Shown piece after piece: positions 1 to 11,152 of a stretch of 64,000 nt of DNA. Within the stretch, counting starts at the first letter, position 1. Each line of letters starts with the position of its first letter. Where the stretch lies: assembly GCA_024704765.1 (NCBI GenBank), contig JAKMXF010000299.1, forward strand, positions 816,556 through 880,555. The letters are read 5' to 3'. Under the pieces are notes generated by a model that saw nothing but the letters and a program-made list of their open reading frames with translations, was not told the origin of the DNA and did not search any database. Source of the DNA: Oopsacas minuta (Eukaryota; Porifera; Hexactinellida; Lyssacinosida; Leucopsacidae). Made by a program: the position numbers and the translations under genes.

Positions 1-53
1 ATTGGTTAAATTATAGTAGTTTTTCTATATGCCAGAACTTATTGGCCACCCTG
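1..53. mobile_element. Right end of a Tc1/maT-type element, rest outside the window
   Basis: The bases before the TA at 54-55 read ccagaacttattggccaccctg. This closely matches the terminal inverted repeat of the DD37D elements at 16111 and 62407 (cagggtgtctaataagttctg in reverse). Only the outermost part of the element is present. The RAG1-like reading frame on the minus strand runs straight into this repeat, so the element appears to have inserted into, and cut off, the 3' part of that gene. Confidence 0.6.
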
Positions 54-2175
54 TATACTATTATATAATATTTCTTGGAGGCTACTTGCAACGTCTCTTT
101 TCTTCTTTGCGTGCTTCAAACGATTCTGTACTAAGATGGGGTCACTACAACATAACAACCTGACTAAAATATCTCTAACATTATCTGTGAAAGAATTTTT
201 TCTTGCAAGATTCTCCCGATACCACCTTACAAATTTATTGCAGGATTCTAAACATTCCTCAGAGAGATTCTGTAATCCCTTACAATTATTGTAAGCACCT
301 ATTAACTGAAACGAATGGGCAAGTAACTTGTGCAAGGATGGAGTGATGCTTGCTCATGGGTACTCAACTAGAATAAATTCGTACGTTTCTTTGCACAATT
401 CTTGCATTTTGTCACAGTTAATCGAGTCACCACTGTTGACGAGTCTTAACAAAACAGATAGATTTGTCTGGATCTTCTCTAATGGTATTTTATCTGAAGG
501 ATTGATGGAAGAAGTGGCCCACATCAAAAAGTCTCTCTTATTTAAAAAGCAGTCTCGCGCAATGTTGCCAGTGGTTGAAGTGCCGCCCGGGCTTGAAGGG
601 ATATCGACACTGAAGTTACATCTTTCCTGGAGTATAGCTCGAACCCGTTTCATGGAAGAATTTAGTTTCGAGTTTGATGGCGCCCATACTTTGAGTCCTG
701 CATCAAGAAGGTATATCAACAGCAAGAACCACCTGAATACACAAAGGTAAGCATGCAAAGGAGACGCAGCTATAATATCGATGTTAGAAGTTGGCTGATC
801 ATAATACCAACACGTTGATTTGATGGGAGTTTCAAGTACTCTTCTTCATCGACCTCTTCAAAAAGTTGCCGAGCGTCGCTAATTAATCTGTTAATAGGGA
901 AACCAGAACTGCCCTATTCTAAACTTTTAATTTGGCTATCCGTTGCAGTACACAGATGACAAGAAGCTACACCAGCTCCATCCAGCAATCCTGCCATCTT
1001 GGTATCAAAAAGGGAACGGACTATCACGACCTGGGCATGGCCTCCAATAAGAGATAACCCATCCTGTATGTATGGTCTGTTTGAGGATTGACTATTGTAT
1101 TCATGATAAGCTTTACATTAGAATATTCTTCTTTCAAAGCTATCAGTGCTACTGGCCTAAAGCAGAAAGGAGAGTTGGGTGAGCTGTTATAGAACACGTC
1201 ATTTCCAAATGTGTCTGTAATTGATATTACTTTGAATCCGAACAAAATGAAAGTCTTTGTGCTTAATACAGAATTGTTGCTTTGTTGGTTATAGGTTTGA
1301 TGACAACCGGAGCCATCCAACCCATCAGATATCTTAATTTTTAGTGGGTAGTGTGAATCAAGAACTGGGTCTAATGTTGAAAGCAAGCGTTGAATGGTCA
1401 GACTAAGAATGGAATGATAAGAGACGCAAGTCACAATTGACAATGCTTCGGGGTCTCTGACTATTTCATTTCATTTATTAGGCTTATTTCCCTACGATAT
1501 TGCGAGACAAGCTTATAGGAAGGAATCTTAACATCACCTTTGAGAATTCTTTTCAGATTTGTGTATTAACTAACCCCAATTCCTAAGCTGTCTAATATAT
1601 AAGCACATTTAGAGATTTTACTTAGTTCAATACACCGCTAAAAGATCCGTTATCAATTATTTCTCTGCATATCTCTGAAGTATCACGGTCATAGGATTTA
1701 TTTGAGACTAATTCTAAAGCTAGAGCGAGTAGTTGTTAAGGCTCAATCTTTTCTCTCTCTACTAAAAGTCCACATGCTCTAAAAGAACACCAAGTCTTGA
1801 TCTGGAAGTCTTGATGTGACATTCGAGAATATGCTTCCGGGATTCAGTTACAATCTGTTCTGAAAAGTTTCGATTTTCAGAATCAGTGACTAAAGAAGAA
1901 AATTCAGGATCGAGCGATATTCTCTTTCTCGGATTGGATATTGTTAGATGAGTAGAGTGGAAAATCATGTTATCCCATGTTTCAAGATCCTTCTTGCGGT
2001 AAGCCTCTCTGGATGTTAGAAGTGAATTAAATTTGAAATGGGGAGTAGCAGTTTCTTCATCGGATAAATGGTTGTTCTCAATAAGTTTTCTAATAGAGAC
2101 TGTAACACTTCTTCCATTCGAAATATACAAACTATATGCCTCATTGTTCGTGATTGATACAGACATGATCCGCAA
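54..2175 (-). pseudogene. RAG1-like (Transib-type) transposase, broken
   Basis: Minus-strand fragments match the intact protein at 55027-57271 in order. The N-terminal part lies at 2175-1762. A piece with CREIIDNGSFSG lies near 1700-1600. SDGLDGSGCH, with the first catalytic Asp, is near 1324. FDTKMAGLLDGAGVASCHLC, with the second Asp and the Cys pair, is near 1000. SPLHAYLCVFRWF is near 745, STTGNIAR near 580, and LSEECLESCN, with the catalytic Glu, near 255. Several stops and frameshifts interrupt it, including a TAG soon after the Cys pair and a shift near 790. At VFR/WF it has no intron, whereas the intact copy has one. The protein is clearly diverged from the intact copy, so it belongs to a separate family. 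The tail after SDPILV shows no CCHC motif before the Tc1 insertion cuts it off. Confidence 0.85.
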
Positions 2176-2838
2176 AAGGGCTACTTTAACATAGAAACAT
2201 TATGATATATGGTTGTAGAGTATTGGAATAACTAATAACCAGCAAAATATAGAATTTTACTGAAAAATTTAAAACGTATGAAAAAAATATTTTTCGGATT
2301 TTTGTCAGGTGCGGACAATGAATGACGTGATAAATTTTCGTCAGCTTTTGGCAAGCCTGGAAAGTGATTAAATAGTTGACTAAATATAGTAACATTACGT
2401 ATATATTAATAACGTTTTGTCAAATTTTGTCAAACAAGGGAGGCTACACTTCTATCAATGAGAAAAAATTCCAAATTATAACTTTGGGGGGGCCAAACTA
2501 GACACCCGGAGAAAAGTACAAATGAATATCTAGACTAACCTATCAATGACTAAATTGTTGTTACAATATAGATTTATAATCAGAAGATGTTTTTCACTCT
2601 TATATTTAGTATTTACATCAAATATATTTACATACAATAGTGCATAGGAATTTGCGGTTTGAAAATATATATATCTAGTATTAGAAACACAAAACAAAGT
2701 TGTGCGTAGTTAGGATTCCTAACTGCTTCTAATGCTGGCAATGATATTTTCTTACTAATTGAACTATGGAGAATTCGAAAAAATGCATTGAGATATGTTT
2801 TTTAAAATATGCCTATTTCCCCATATTGCCACACTGTG
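54..2838 (-). mobile_element. Decayed RAG1/Transib-type transposon, 5' end and most of the gene
   Basis: The element holds the RAG1-like pseudogene below. It probably ends at 2832-2838 with CACTGTG, which read on the minus strand starts CACAGTGTGGCAATATGG. The same start occurs at both ends of the 933-bp element at 48610-49542. The distance from this end to the first codon, about 660 bp, is close to the 671-bp leader of the intact element at 54356. The other end lies left of the window or was lost through the Tc1 insertion, so no target duplication can be tested. Confidence 0.6.
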
Positions 2839-3754
2839 CCATTCCTAAATAAGTACATTAGATATATCGTAATATACTTGGCTAAATTATCAGTTTGCTT
2901 ACTAATGGAATTAGAAACTATAAAAGTACACTGTATTGAAGCCATATACTATCAAATCGCCCGATTGACAACATCTCCTATAACATGTATGTTTGTTTGT
3001 CCACTTTGTTTTATACTGATAGGGGGAAATGATCTGCATAACACCATGAGATAGCTCTATTCGTGAAATTTTTGGTCAGCTGTTAGGTATTGTGGCCCAC
3101 ACTTTATAAAAATTTTAACTCTCTATCATGTAAATTGGCTGAGCAGTGGCCAAATAAGTGATTTGTCGGAATTCCTAAAGGGTGACAACTACGTCATAAT
3201 TCCGTCATGGGTGTGAATATTCGTTCAATACTTTAATTTGACCAAGGCATTCCAAAAATCTCTCTGTTTCCGAAAATTGGGCACCGACTCTCCTACAATT
3301 GTGTATGAGGAGCATAATTTGTTAAAATACAACCATAGATATTTTCTTTACTTTGAATACGACAATAAAAATTTGGAAGATAAATAAAATAAATGTGGTA
3401 TGTTAATATGACAGCCATGCAATTTGGATCAATTATTCTAGTTCTGTTATTGATGGCATATAATCCCATATGAATATAATTCAGGTTTGTAAGATTAAAA
3501 ATTTCGTCAAGGTATTGTAACTTACTCATAGAGATGTCTTTAAAACTGATTATTGTAGTAAATAGCAAACCATTATATGTCGGAATTTTTTCAAATTCTC
3601 AATATTAGTCCCTTTAAATGGGCCAATGTGTGTTCCTTCTCTTACACCGGAGTTATTTTGTGGAGAATTGATTAAACTGAAGGCTTTGTGGAAATTTTCA
3701 CTTTGATATAAGCGGTGAATGTATTTTTGGTTATAAGGACATCGTCTGGAACTA
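2839..3754. other. Gene-free AT-rich stretch
   Basis: The open frames here are short and show no recognisable motif. No terminal repeats or target duplications were found. Confidence 0.5.
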
Positions 3755-3922
3755 CAGTAGACTACGTTTAATAGAGCCACCGTTTAATCGGGTCACTTGA
3801 CCAGAAACAGAACCATACAAATAGTGTTAAATTACTCCGGTTAATCGGGCCAACACCTATATTCCACTTAATCGGGTCAAATTGGCCTGGTACCAATGTA
3901 ATCCTATTAAGCGGAGTCTACG
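3755..3922. mobile_element. Pogo-like MITE
   Basis: This short element has imperfect terminal inverted repeats. The left end reads cagtagactacgtttaatag, and the right end in reverse reads gtagactccgcttaatagg. The interior repeats taatcgggtca and taatcgggcca. Ends of the form CAGTAGACTCCGCTTAATAGG are typical of pogo-like DNA elements. There is no coding capacity. Confidence 0.6.
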
Positions 3923-4311
3923 TATATTACATAGGCGCCAGGTTTGCGTACCAGAGGAAGTTCTGACGTCTCTGACTTCCCAGGCTTTGAGGTAGAGACT
4001 TTATTCATGTGAAATTTACATATAAGTAGCATCAATTTCGTATGGTAACCTCCTATGTATGAATTTGTTTCATAAAAACTGGGCACCAACGTCTTTATAT
4101 GATGTTCACATAACTTGCATGTATTCATAACTGTTGCTCTTATATGAGGCCTGGCGGAACGGATTTTGAAGTGGTGCAGTTAGGTTGTGCAGCCCTAAGA
4201 AAGTGGTCCGGTAAAATCTCACTTAACATAGCAGTACTAAAACCAACAGGACCAAAAGTGATTTAAACCGGACCGTGCGGGCTATATAATTTATCAGGCC
4301 TTCATCTGGAT
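3923..4311. other. Gene-free stretch with a possible hAT end
   Basis: The sequence ggttgtgcagcccta at about 4178-4193 reads in reverse as tagggctgcacaacc, which resembles a hAT terminus. No partner end or duplication was found, so it is not called as an element. Confidence 0.3.
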
Positions 4312-4446
4312 GTGCAATGCGTACCCAGGGGTGCACACTTTTTAGAAAATATTTGCTAGGGTGCATATAACCAAGTTTTCAACTGGGTGCGCATTACGTA
4401 CCCATTTTGCTTTTGAGTGTGTAATGCGCACCCATTGGTGCATCAT
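4312..4446. repeat. Repeated and inverted GGTGCGCA motifs beside a hAT gene
   Basis: Motifs such as gggtgcgcattac (4385-4397) and its exact reverse complement gtaatgcgcaccc (4421-4433) occur with several looser copies (gcgtacccaggggtgca, gcacccattggtgca). Related motifs (gatgcgtgac, cttgggtgcgca) lie on the other side of the hAT gene near 6778-6815. The pattern suits subterminal transposase-binding repeats of that hAT, but this is inference. Confidence 0.45.
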
Positions 4447-4533
4447 GGTTTTGGAAATGATTACAGACACAAATCATATCAAAAATACATACGATGATAC
4501 ATTTACGAACTATGAAAACGTTACTAGTCTATT

Positions 4534-6643
4534 CTACGTGGAGACCTTGCCCAGAGTAAAATACTCGGTGAAGAAACTCTGAATAGCATTTCTATTGTCT
4601 TGGACTCCTGGCAGTACTATCCCTTGGATAGATATCCTTGTTAGCATCGCGATATGAGCTGGAGTCAAAGAACAACGATCATCGGAGACGATTTTAGTTG
4701 TAGAGGAGAAGGATCTTTCTACGCTTGCTGTTCCCAATGGCCGACACAGAAAAAAGGTTGCCACCATTGCGTGCTCGGAATATATAATCCTTAAGGTCGC
4801 GTTGGATAGAAACTTCTTATATAGATCCTCTTGAGTGTCACATCCTTTGAGGAGCTCTTTCGTCTCGATGTATTTGGAGAGTGTATATATTTCGGCGCCC
4901 AGAGCCGATTTGTCAAAACCAAGCCTCCGACTCACCCACGAAACCGCACTGCCAGTTTCCATCCATTCAACTGCATCAAACCTCGCAAGTTTTGACAAAT
5001 CACGGCTATCCTCTGAGAATCTTGCCTCCATTTTGTGTATCAGACCGGAAATGTAGTCACCGAGGACACTGTAAATGGGAGGCGCTTCTAAGCGGTTCGA
5101 CCGAAGAGGGCCCATTTCCGACATCTCAAAGCCTGCATTCGATATTCGTTTTTCGAGTAAATCGAACTGTTTATTAATGAATTTAGACACATCTAGAGCT
5201 TTCAGAAACACCACAAATGACTTTGTTTCAGATAGGGCATAGGAATATTCAACCTTTGGGTCCTGAAAGATGGAACTAAGGCGATCCGCATGTCCGAGTA
5301 CCATTTGAAGCATAAGGAGAACTTTCACATTTCGCGAGGATAACAAACTCGAAAACAACCCTTTGCATTTCAAGCGATCTCCCTGATCAAAAGAATTATC
5401 TTCAGAAATATCCTGAAGGGACTCGATCACTTGTACAATCAAATCGATTAACCTCTCGACACTTCGCCCGGTAGTAAGCCAGCGTGTTGCTGCAGCCTTG
5501 CTAAGTAATTTGAAATTTGTCTCATCCTCTAAACATTCTACTTTTAGAAGGTCCACTTTCCGATTAGATTTTCTGAATACTATATAAATGGCGGTGATAA
5601 GTTCGATTACTTCCTTCACTAATTGAACTTCATTAGCTACTGTTTTGCAAACTAATACAAGACGATGTGCGCGACAATGTTCGAAAATAATATATTGATT
5701 CCAAAAACGTTTTAGGTATCCTAGGACTCCTTCCTGTTCGCTAGACATATTTCTGGCTCCGTCAAAGGAAACGCTCCTGCATAGTTTTCTATCTAGGCCA
5801 AATTTTTCGAACTCTCATCGACTAGTTTAAAGAGATTCTCAGCTGTAGTCCGGCCTTCAATGGATTTACAATCTAGCATGCACTCCTCCACGTTGCTTGT
5901 TTTGGTAGAGATATACTTCTCATAAATACTCAAAATTCCATGATTCTGCACCGAAGTTTCATCGGCTAAGAGAGTCCATGAACGATAAATGTTCAGTGAA
6001 GCTGAAAGATCATCATTAGTGTCTTCACAAATCTGTCTTTCGAACAACTCCAAGAACTCCGTAACAGAGGTCTTTGACCTATAAGTGGCATTATGATCTC
6101 GGTTCTTCGTCCAAATATCTACATCCTCGCTCATTCGACAAGTGAGGGAGATCAATTTTTCAAACTTGGTTGTATGTGGTATTTCTCCTTGAATAAAAAA
6201 TAAGCTTGGTCGAGATATTTTGATATATACTTTTCCTTGTCTGCACTCTTCTGCTTTGCTAGTTTTTCAGTTGTCTCTTTAATGTAAGCACCAATGCTCT
6301 GGTTGTTCGAAGCTAGTTGTATATGTCGACTATCCTTTTCGTGAACAACGGCCTTCCTTCCTGGCTGCAGTTTTCTACCACATACTTTGTCTACAAAATA
6401 CTTGGTTCCGGTCTCCAGATTCAGTTTTTTGGTCTGACTCGCATCGTGACAAAGACCACACAAATACCCTTCTTTGACTTCCACGACCCAAGGATGGTTC
6501 AATCGAAAGGAAGCAGCCTTAGCAGTGGGGAGATGGGACTCGCCGTAGACATCATTTTCAGTTTCAGACTCGCTGGCAGATTCTATAGGATCTGCAGTGT
6601 TTTTTTTATGGGGGTTTCCAATAGATTCAAAATACCGTTTCAT
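4534..6643 (-). pseudogene. hAT transposase (KIAA1586/ZNF862-like lineage), frameshifted
   Basis: Three minus-strand frames join end to end. Frame 6643-6152 has a zinc finger (YLCGLCHDA, then SRHIQ). Frame 6155-5793 has LADETSVQNHGILSIY, with the first catalytic Asp. Frame 5748-4534 carries on after FDGARNMS (second Asp), with the CxxH motif FEHCRAHRLVL and the C-terminal hAT dimerisation block PLGTASVERSFSSTTKIV. Frame changes lie near 6160 and 5800. Together they would give roughly 700 residues, a normal hAT length. Such an enzyme would cut and paste its own element and leave 8-bp duplications. No clear terminal repeat was identified, so the element's limits are unknown. Confidence 0.85.
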
Positions 6644-6649
6644 TGAATG

Positions 6650-8812
6650 AAAATAACCAAGTCTAATTGAGTATGTTTAAAAATGTAAAATATAAGTTGA
6701 AAAATATATCCTAACAAAAAGCAGCAAGCAGGAAGCGAACAATTTAGTTACAAATAACTTTCTTACTAAAGTTTAGGATGCGTGACAGAATAATCTGCAC
6801 ACCTTGGGTGCGCAAATTTGAAAGTGCTAGATGAGGCCCTATATATAATGCATTTACTGTGCTCAAGTTTGAATTAACAGGAGTTGGTTGTGTTCTATTT
6901 TACGTATATTTGAAATTCTTGGAGGGCGTAGTGTGTAGATACACTTGCGTCTCGCTTCTAGGGTAACAACAAACGGCCCACCTGTTTAATCTCTATTAAA
7001 ACCTGGTTTATTTGAGGCCATAGACAACTTAAATATATTAATTGTGATTCAGGCTTACTCCAGCTGTCTACTTCTTGTTTATTTATTTATATATCTGACT
7101 GGTTATATATAGCTGAGCTAAAATACAGTTTTTGCAAAAATACAAAAACTTCATGCCCTCATTCGAAATGGTGACTTTCATTAATCCGAAAAAATGGTTT
7201 ATCCTTGATGATAGAAAAGCTAATACAAAAACTGGACTGAGTATGGCTGAGCATTATAATTTATTTGTGTATTATCTCTTCGGTTACTTGACATATCTCT
7301 CTAATTTTTTGTCTTTATAGTAACTATGATGTCTTCCCTAGAATTATTTAAAACTACATGAGCCTGCGTATTTTTGTCTGGGTCATTGCTGACCAACATA
7401 GAAATCCGAATTATTTCTCTCATTTTTGCTGGGCAGAAAGTCCTCTCCAATTATTATCATTTAACAATGCAACATTTCTTTATAGCATTATAGAATCCCT
7501 GATACCTAATAATTTTCATCTCTTAGTTTAGACTTTCTCACTAATAAATACTCCTTATCTTATTCTACCTATTGTTTACGAATATTTCTGAGATTTCAGG
7601 TCTAATCAGTACAACTCTATATCTATATTTTAAGTGTGTGCTTTTTATATATTTATTCTAGTACTTAATCCACTGTGAAGACAGTCTAAATTTGTGTTAA
7701 TAAATGTATTAGTGGCTTTCGGGCACTTAGTCTCCCATTAGAAATATTGCATACATGCACGGTGTCTCTAAACGTCGATCATGCTTGGACCATAAATGGT
7801 CCATGGAAATCGGCCATCAAAACAAGTATTATCGTAGTGCAATTGAATGTGAAGATTCTAAAAATATATCTTGCAGAAAATCGAAAGAATTTTATTTTTT
7901 ACATGATAGTAATGCAAGTACTGTTTTCATACACCATGGATAATAAACGAAATGAATACATTTATAATATTTTTCCATTATTCTATCATTCATTATGAAA
8001 TTCATGAAATCTGTCATCAAACACAATATGCTAGGATAATTGGCTAAAATTTGTTTTTGAACTTGAAGCTGAAGCACGAAATCTTATTCAGATAATATCA
8101 GATTATATTTTCTCCAGATGATAATATTTGTCTTCATCATGTACAAGAGTATATTCATAAATATTCTAATTGGCAAATAAAATGTCTGTTCCATGGCAAT
8201 TACACAAAAGCAATAGATTGCAAATATCTCAAGACATTAGGTGAATTGAAGTTGATGGGGTTAATACACTACTCAAATTATCCATTAAGTATTCTAACAG
8301 ACCTTGTCAAAATTATGTTTCGATTGTTTCAATGCCTGAAATTCTTCTGAATCTTCCGAACCCACCGAATAAAAGATAGAATATGGGGCACATATTCAAT
8401 ATAGTATGCAATAAGTTCTGGATGAGGGTCTATGGGGCTGTAAACACTCAGTATGGTCCAGGAGCGAAACTCATCGCAAGAAATATCCATCGATTTGCAA
8501 TTAGCCCAGAAAGTTGACATTTTCTGGTCCCTTTGAATTATATGGGAAGTCGAAATTTTGGGGGGTATGGGCCATCCCAGGGACTATAGCACGACGCCAC
8601 TCTGCGAAGGCTGCCTACGCAACTGTCTATTTACAATTAAATTTTTCTTAAATCGAAATGAACCCTGAATTCGTTTCCCGTTCTGCCCTTTGAATTTAAA
8701 TAACCATTGATGTCTCATATATTTGACTTAATTAGTGTGGAGTTGTTCCACGTACTATAATTACCTTACATTAGTTTTCCCAACCGGGGAGTTGCACAAT
8801 TCAGCATTTCGA
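6650..8812. other. Gene-free AT-rich stretch
   Basis: Apart from the hAT-associated motifs near 6778-6815, only short open frames without motifs are visible. One at 7747-7998 and its overlapping frame look like chance frames. No element boundaries were found. Confidence 0.45.
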
Positions 8813-9027
8813 AGTTGGCACTAGTCAGAAAATTGAGAACTTGCAATAGTCAGAATCCAAAAGTTATAAGTTATAGCTTTGAGGGTAGTTTAATTTGGAA
8901 TGTATTAGGAAAGTATCCCGTCTAGAATCAAATTACAAAGTTAATCCACCCTTCCATAAATATTCAACGCGAACGAGCGTAACTGCAATGAGCGTGACTG
9001 ACGCGGTAAGCGTTGTCCCAAGTCCTC

Positions 9028-9170
9028 AATCGATTCTAACTTGTGACAGTAGTAAAATAATCGATTCTGACTTGTGCAAGTAGTTTAATTAATCGATCTG
9101 ACTATTGCAAGTAATCAAATACACCGATTCTAATTTGTGCAGGTAGTCTAATGATCGGTTCTGACTGGGG
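9028..9170 (+). repeat. Degenerate tandem repeat, about 33-35 bp unit
   Basis: Four imperfect units share the core atcgattctgacttgtgcaa followed by gtagtttaat-like bases. The array lies inside the left subterminal part of the 8813-11152 element. Confidence 0.6.
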
Positions 9171-9398
9171 CCTGCGTTTGTCGGTATTTTGAAGTTGTCA
9201 TTTGTTAGAATCTCGAATTCTGAGTTTTTGGAACTGTATGTATCGAATTCTGACTTTGTCAGAATAGTTTTTATCGAGTTTTGACTTTGTCAAATGGGCT
9301 ATCAAGTTATTGTGCGGATTTGGGAGAATTGGTTTTTACATTTAGTTTGAACACTATATAGTTGTGTATTATTTAGAAAAAAGATTGTTTTTCTATAG

Positions 9399-10463
9399 CA
9401 GTGGTTCTCAAACTGGGTCTGCGACCCACCAGGGGGGCGGGAGAAGGTTTTAAGGGGGCTGCGGAACGGTTATCAAAAGTGATTTACGAAAACTTTTTTA
9501 CGTAGAGCGTTAAATGCAACAATCATACTATGTTGAGATTAGGTAGAACTTCAATTCATATTTTTTAAATAGATTGTACCTTTGCTAATGAGAGAGCTGC
9601 ATTTGTCCGAATTTTGTAGTATGCATTTGTCCGAATTTTATAGAATGCATCTGTCCGACTGAAATATGCATTGTCCGAATTTTGAAGTATGCATTGCTTA
9701 ACAGAAGTAAGCATTGTTATTCATATGATATTTTGTCGCTAATAATTGATAGGTGACATATACTCATGGTGTCTCTAGTATACCAGAAATATGTCGGTTC
9801 AGTATTTCAACTCACATTGCTCTCAGGATGGACTATTTCTCGTATAAGTGATTATTCCTGTTGTAAATTGGGAAATGGGATTTTTTCGCATTTTTCCTGG
9901 GGGAATTGACTTCCCGTCCCAATGTTGTAAATATCGCCCTGATTAAGGAGATTTTCATCACTACAAATCACAGGATAGGATTTACTGTTATTAGATTCTA
10001 GTATTCTTGTCGTACAAGTTTTGGCTTTCATTCTCACTTAATACTGAGCCAAAGGCTTTTACCTGCTACTAGTTTGTTCCTGTTTCCTTCATTCAGGCCT
10101 TACATTAGTCGGACAAATAATACTTCAGTCGACCTGATGTATACTATAAAATTCGGACAATTGCTTGTATCCCTTTCTAATATCGATTATTATTTTAGTT
10201 ATTAATTTGGTATCGTTGAAAAAGAAATTTATGGCCAAACGAAAGCGAGGACAATTGGATACTTACCTAACTAAGAGTAATAGACTCTATACAGATTGTC
10301 AAGACAATTCGGGTTCGAATGAAGATGAGTTTATTGATAACACTCATATAATACAATAATAATAACAAATTATATTTACTAAAATTCGACCAAAATGCAG
10401 AGGTCCGTGGAATTATGATGAAGAAATTTGGGTCCGCGAAATAGAAAAGTTTGAGAAGTACTG
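9399..10463 (+). mobile_element. Internally deleted hAT with perfect 8-bp target duplication
   Basis: The element begins cagtggttctcaaact and ends with the reverse of cagtacttctcaaact, so 14 of the 16 outermost bases match. The 8-bp duplication ttctatag flanks it exactly at 9391-9398 and 10464-10471. CAGTGGTTCTCAAAC ends are typical of the ZBED5/SCAND3-like hAT lineage. Only an N-terminal scrap of a transposase remains. Internal tccgaattttatag-type repeats at 9598-9710 recur inverted at about 10098-10160. Confidence 0.9.
10231..10359 (+). pseudogene. hAT transposase N-terminal remnant
   Basis: The frame beginning MAKRKRGQLDTYLTKSNRL looks like the N terminus of ZBED5/SCAND3-type hAT transposases, which often open with a basic MSKRKR-like stretch. 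It breaks off after about 43 codons, and the right terminal repeat follows about 100 bp later. The zinc finger, catalytic core and dimerisation region are therefore all deleted. The fragment cannot supply transposase activity. Confidence 0.5.
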
Positions 10464-11152
10464 TTCTATAGAACAAAGAAACGCTGTTAGAACCGAGGAA
10501 AATTCAAAAAATCCCTGGCCCCAATTTCTCCATAGATAAAACACCTAGACAAAATTATAGTCGGTTCCACAAACAAAAGGAGAGTTAAAAACCCTGTCTT
10601 CTTCTGCTTCATTTAAAACATCATATCACTCACTCCAGACCACGATATAACTAATAGAAGAAAAATATTCGATCACCATTTAGTGCGTATTCAAATCCCC
10701 AATCAACTACTTATATAACAAATTGACAGCTACTCCAAGAAATATCCCTTCATGATCCCGTCCTAGCTTTAAATCCCCCCCTTTCTACCACCATTTGCAA
10801 GTTTTCTACCTTATCTATTGATCATATGATGGATTGTTTTTCTATAAAAGCTTGTCCTAAATGCCGACCTACGATAGAAGATCTGTTCCAAATATTCACT
10901 AACTAACATACTCAACAGGGAACACATCATATCCAAATATGTTTATTCTCCTAGTTATTTATTTTGAGTCATATAGTAATGATTGACATTTACGTAATAA
11001 GTAAACCAAAATGCAAAAATTGATTCTCCCAATTGGAGCACAGTAAAAACAATTCTGACAAAGTCAAAACTCGATAAAAACTATTCTAACAAAGACAAAT
11101 TCAAAATTCAGACAAATGCAGCGTCACCATTCTGGCCAGTGCCACTTATGGA

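Larger units (their letters stand above)
8813..11152. mobile_element. Element with inverted, repeated subterminal arrays, split by a hAT
   Basis: The left flank holds many degenerate copies of a unit like atcgattctgacttgtgcaa. Part of it (9256-9345, with gtttttatcgagttttgact) is found again in reverse at 11030-11100. The outermost parts also resemble each other (gttggcactagtcagaa on the left, agtggcactggccagaa reversed on the right). The structure is a non-coding element of about 1.3 kb, into which the 1.07-kb hAT at 9399-10463 inserted. The exact ends and class are not resolved. Confidence 0.45.
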
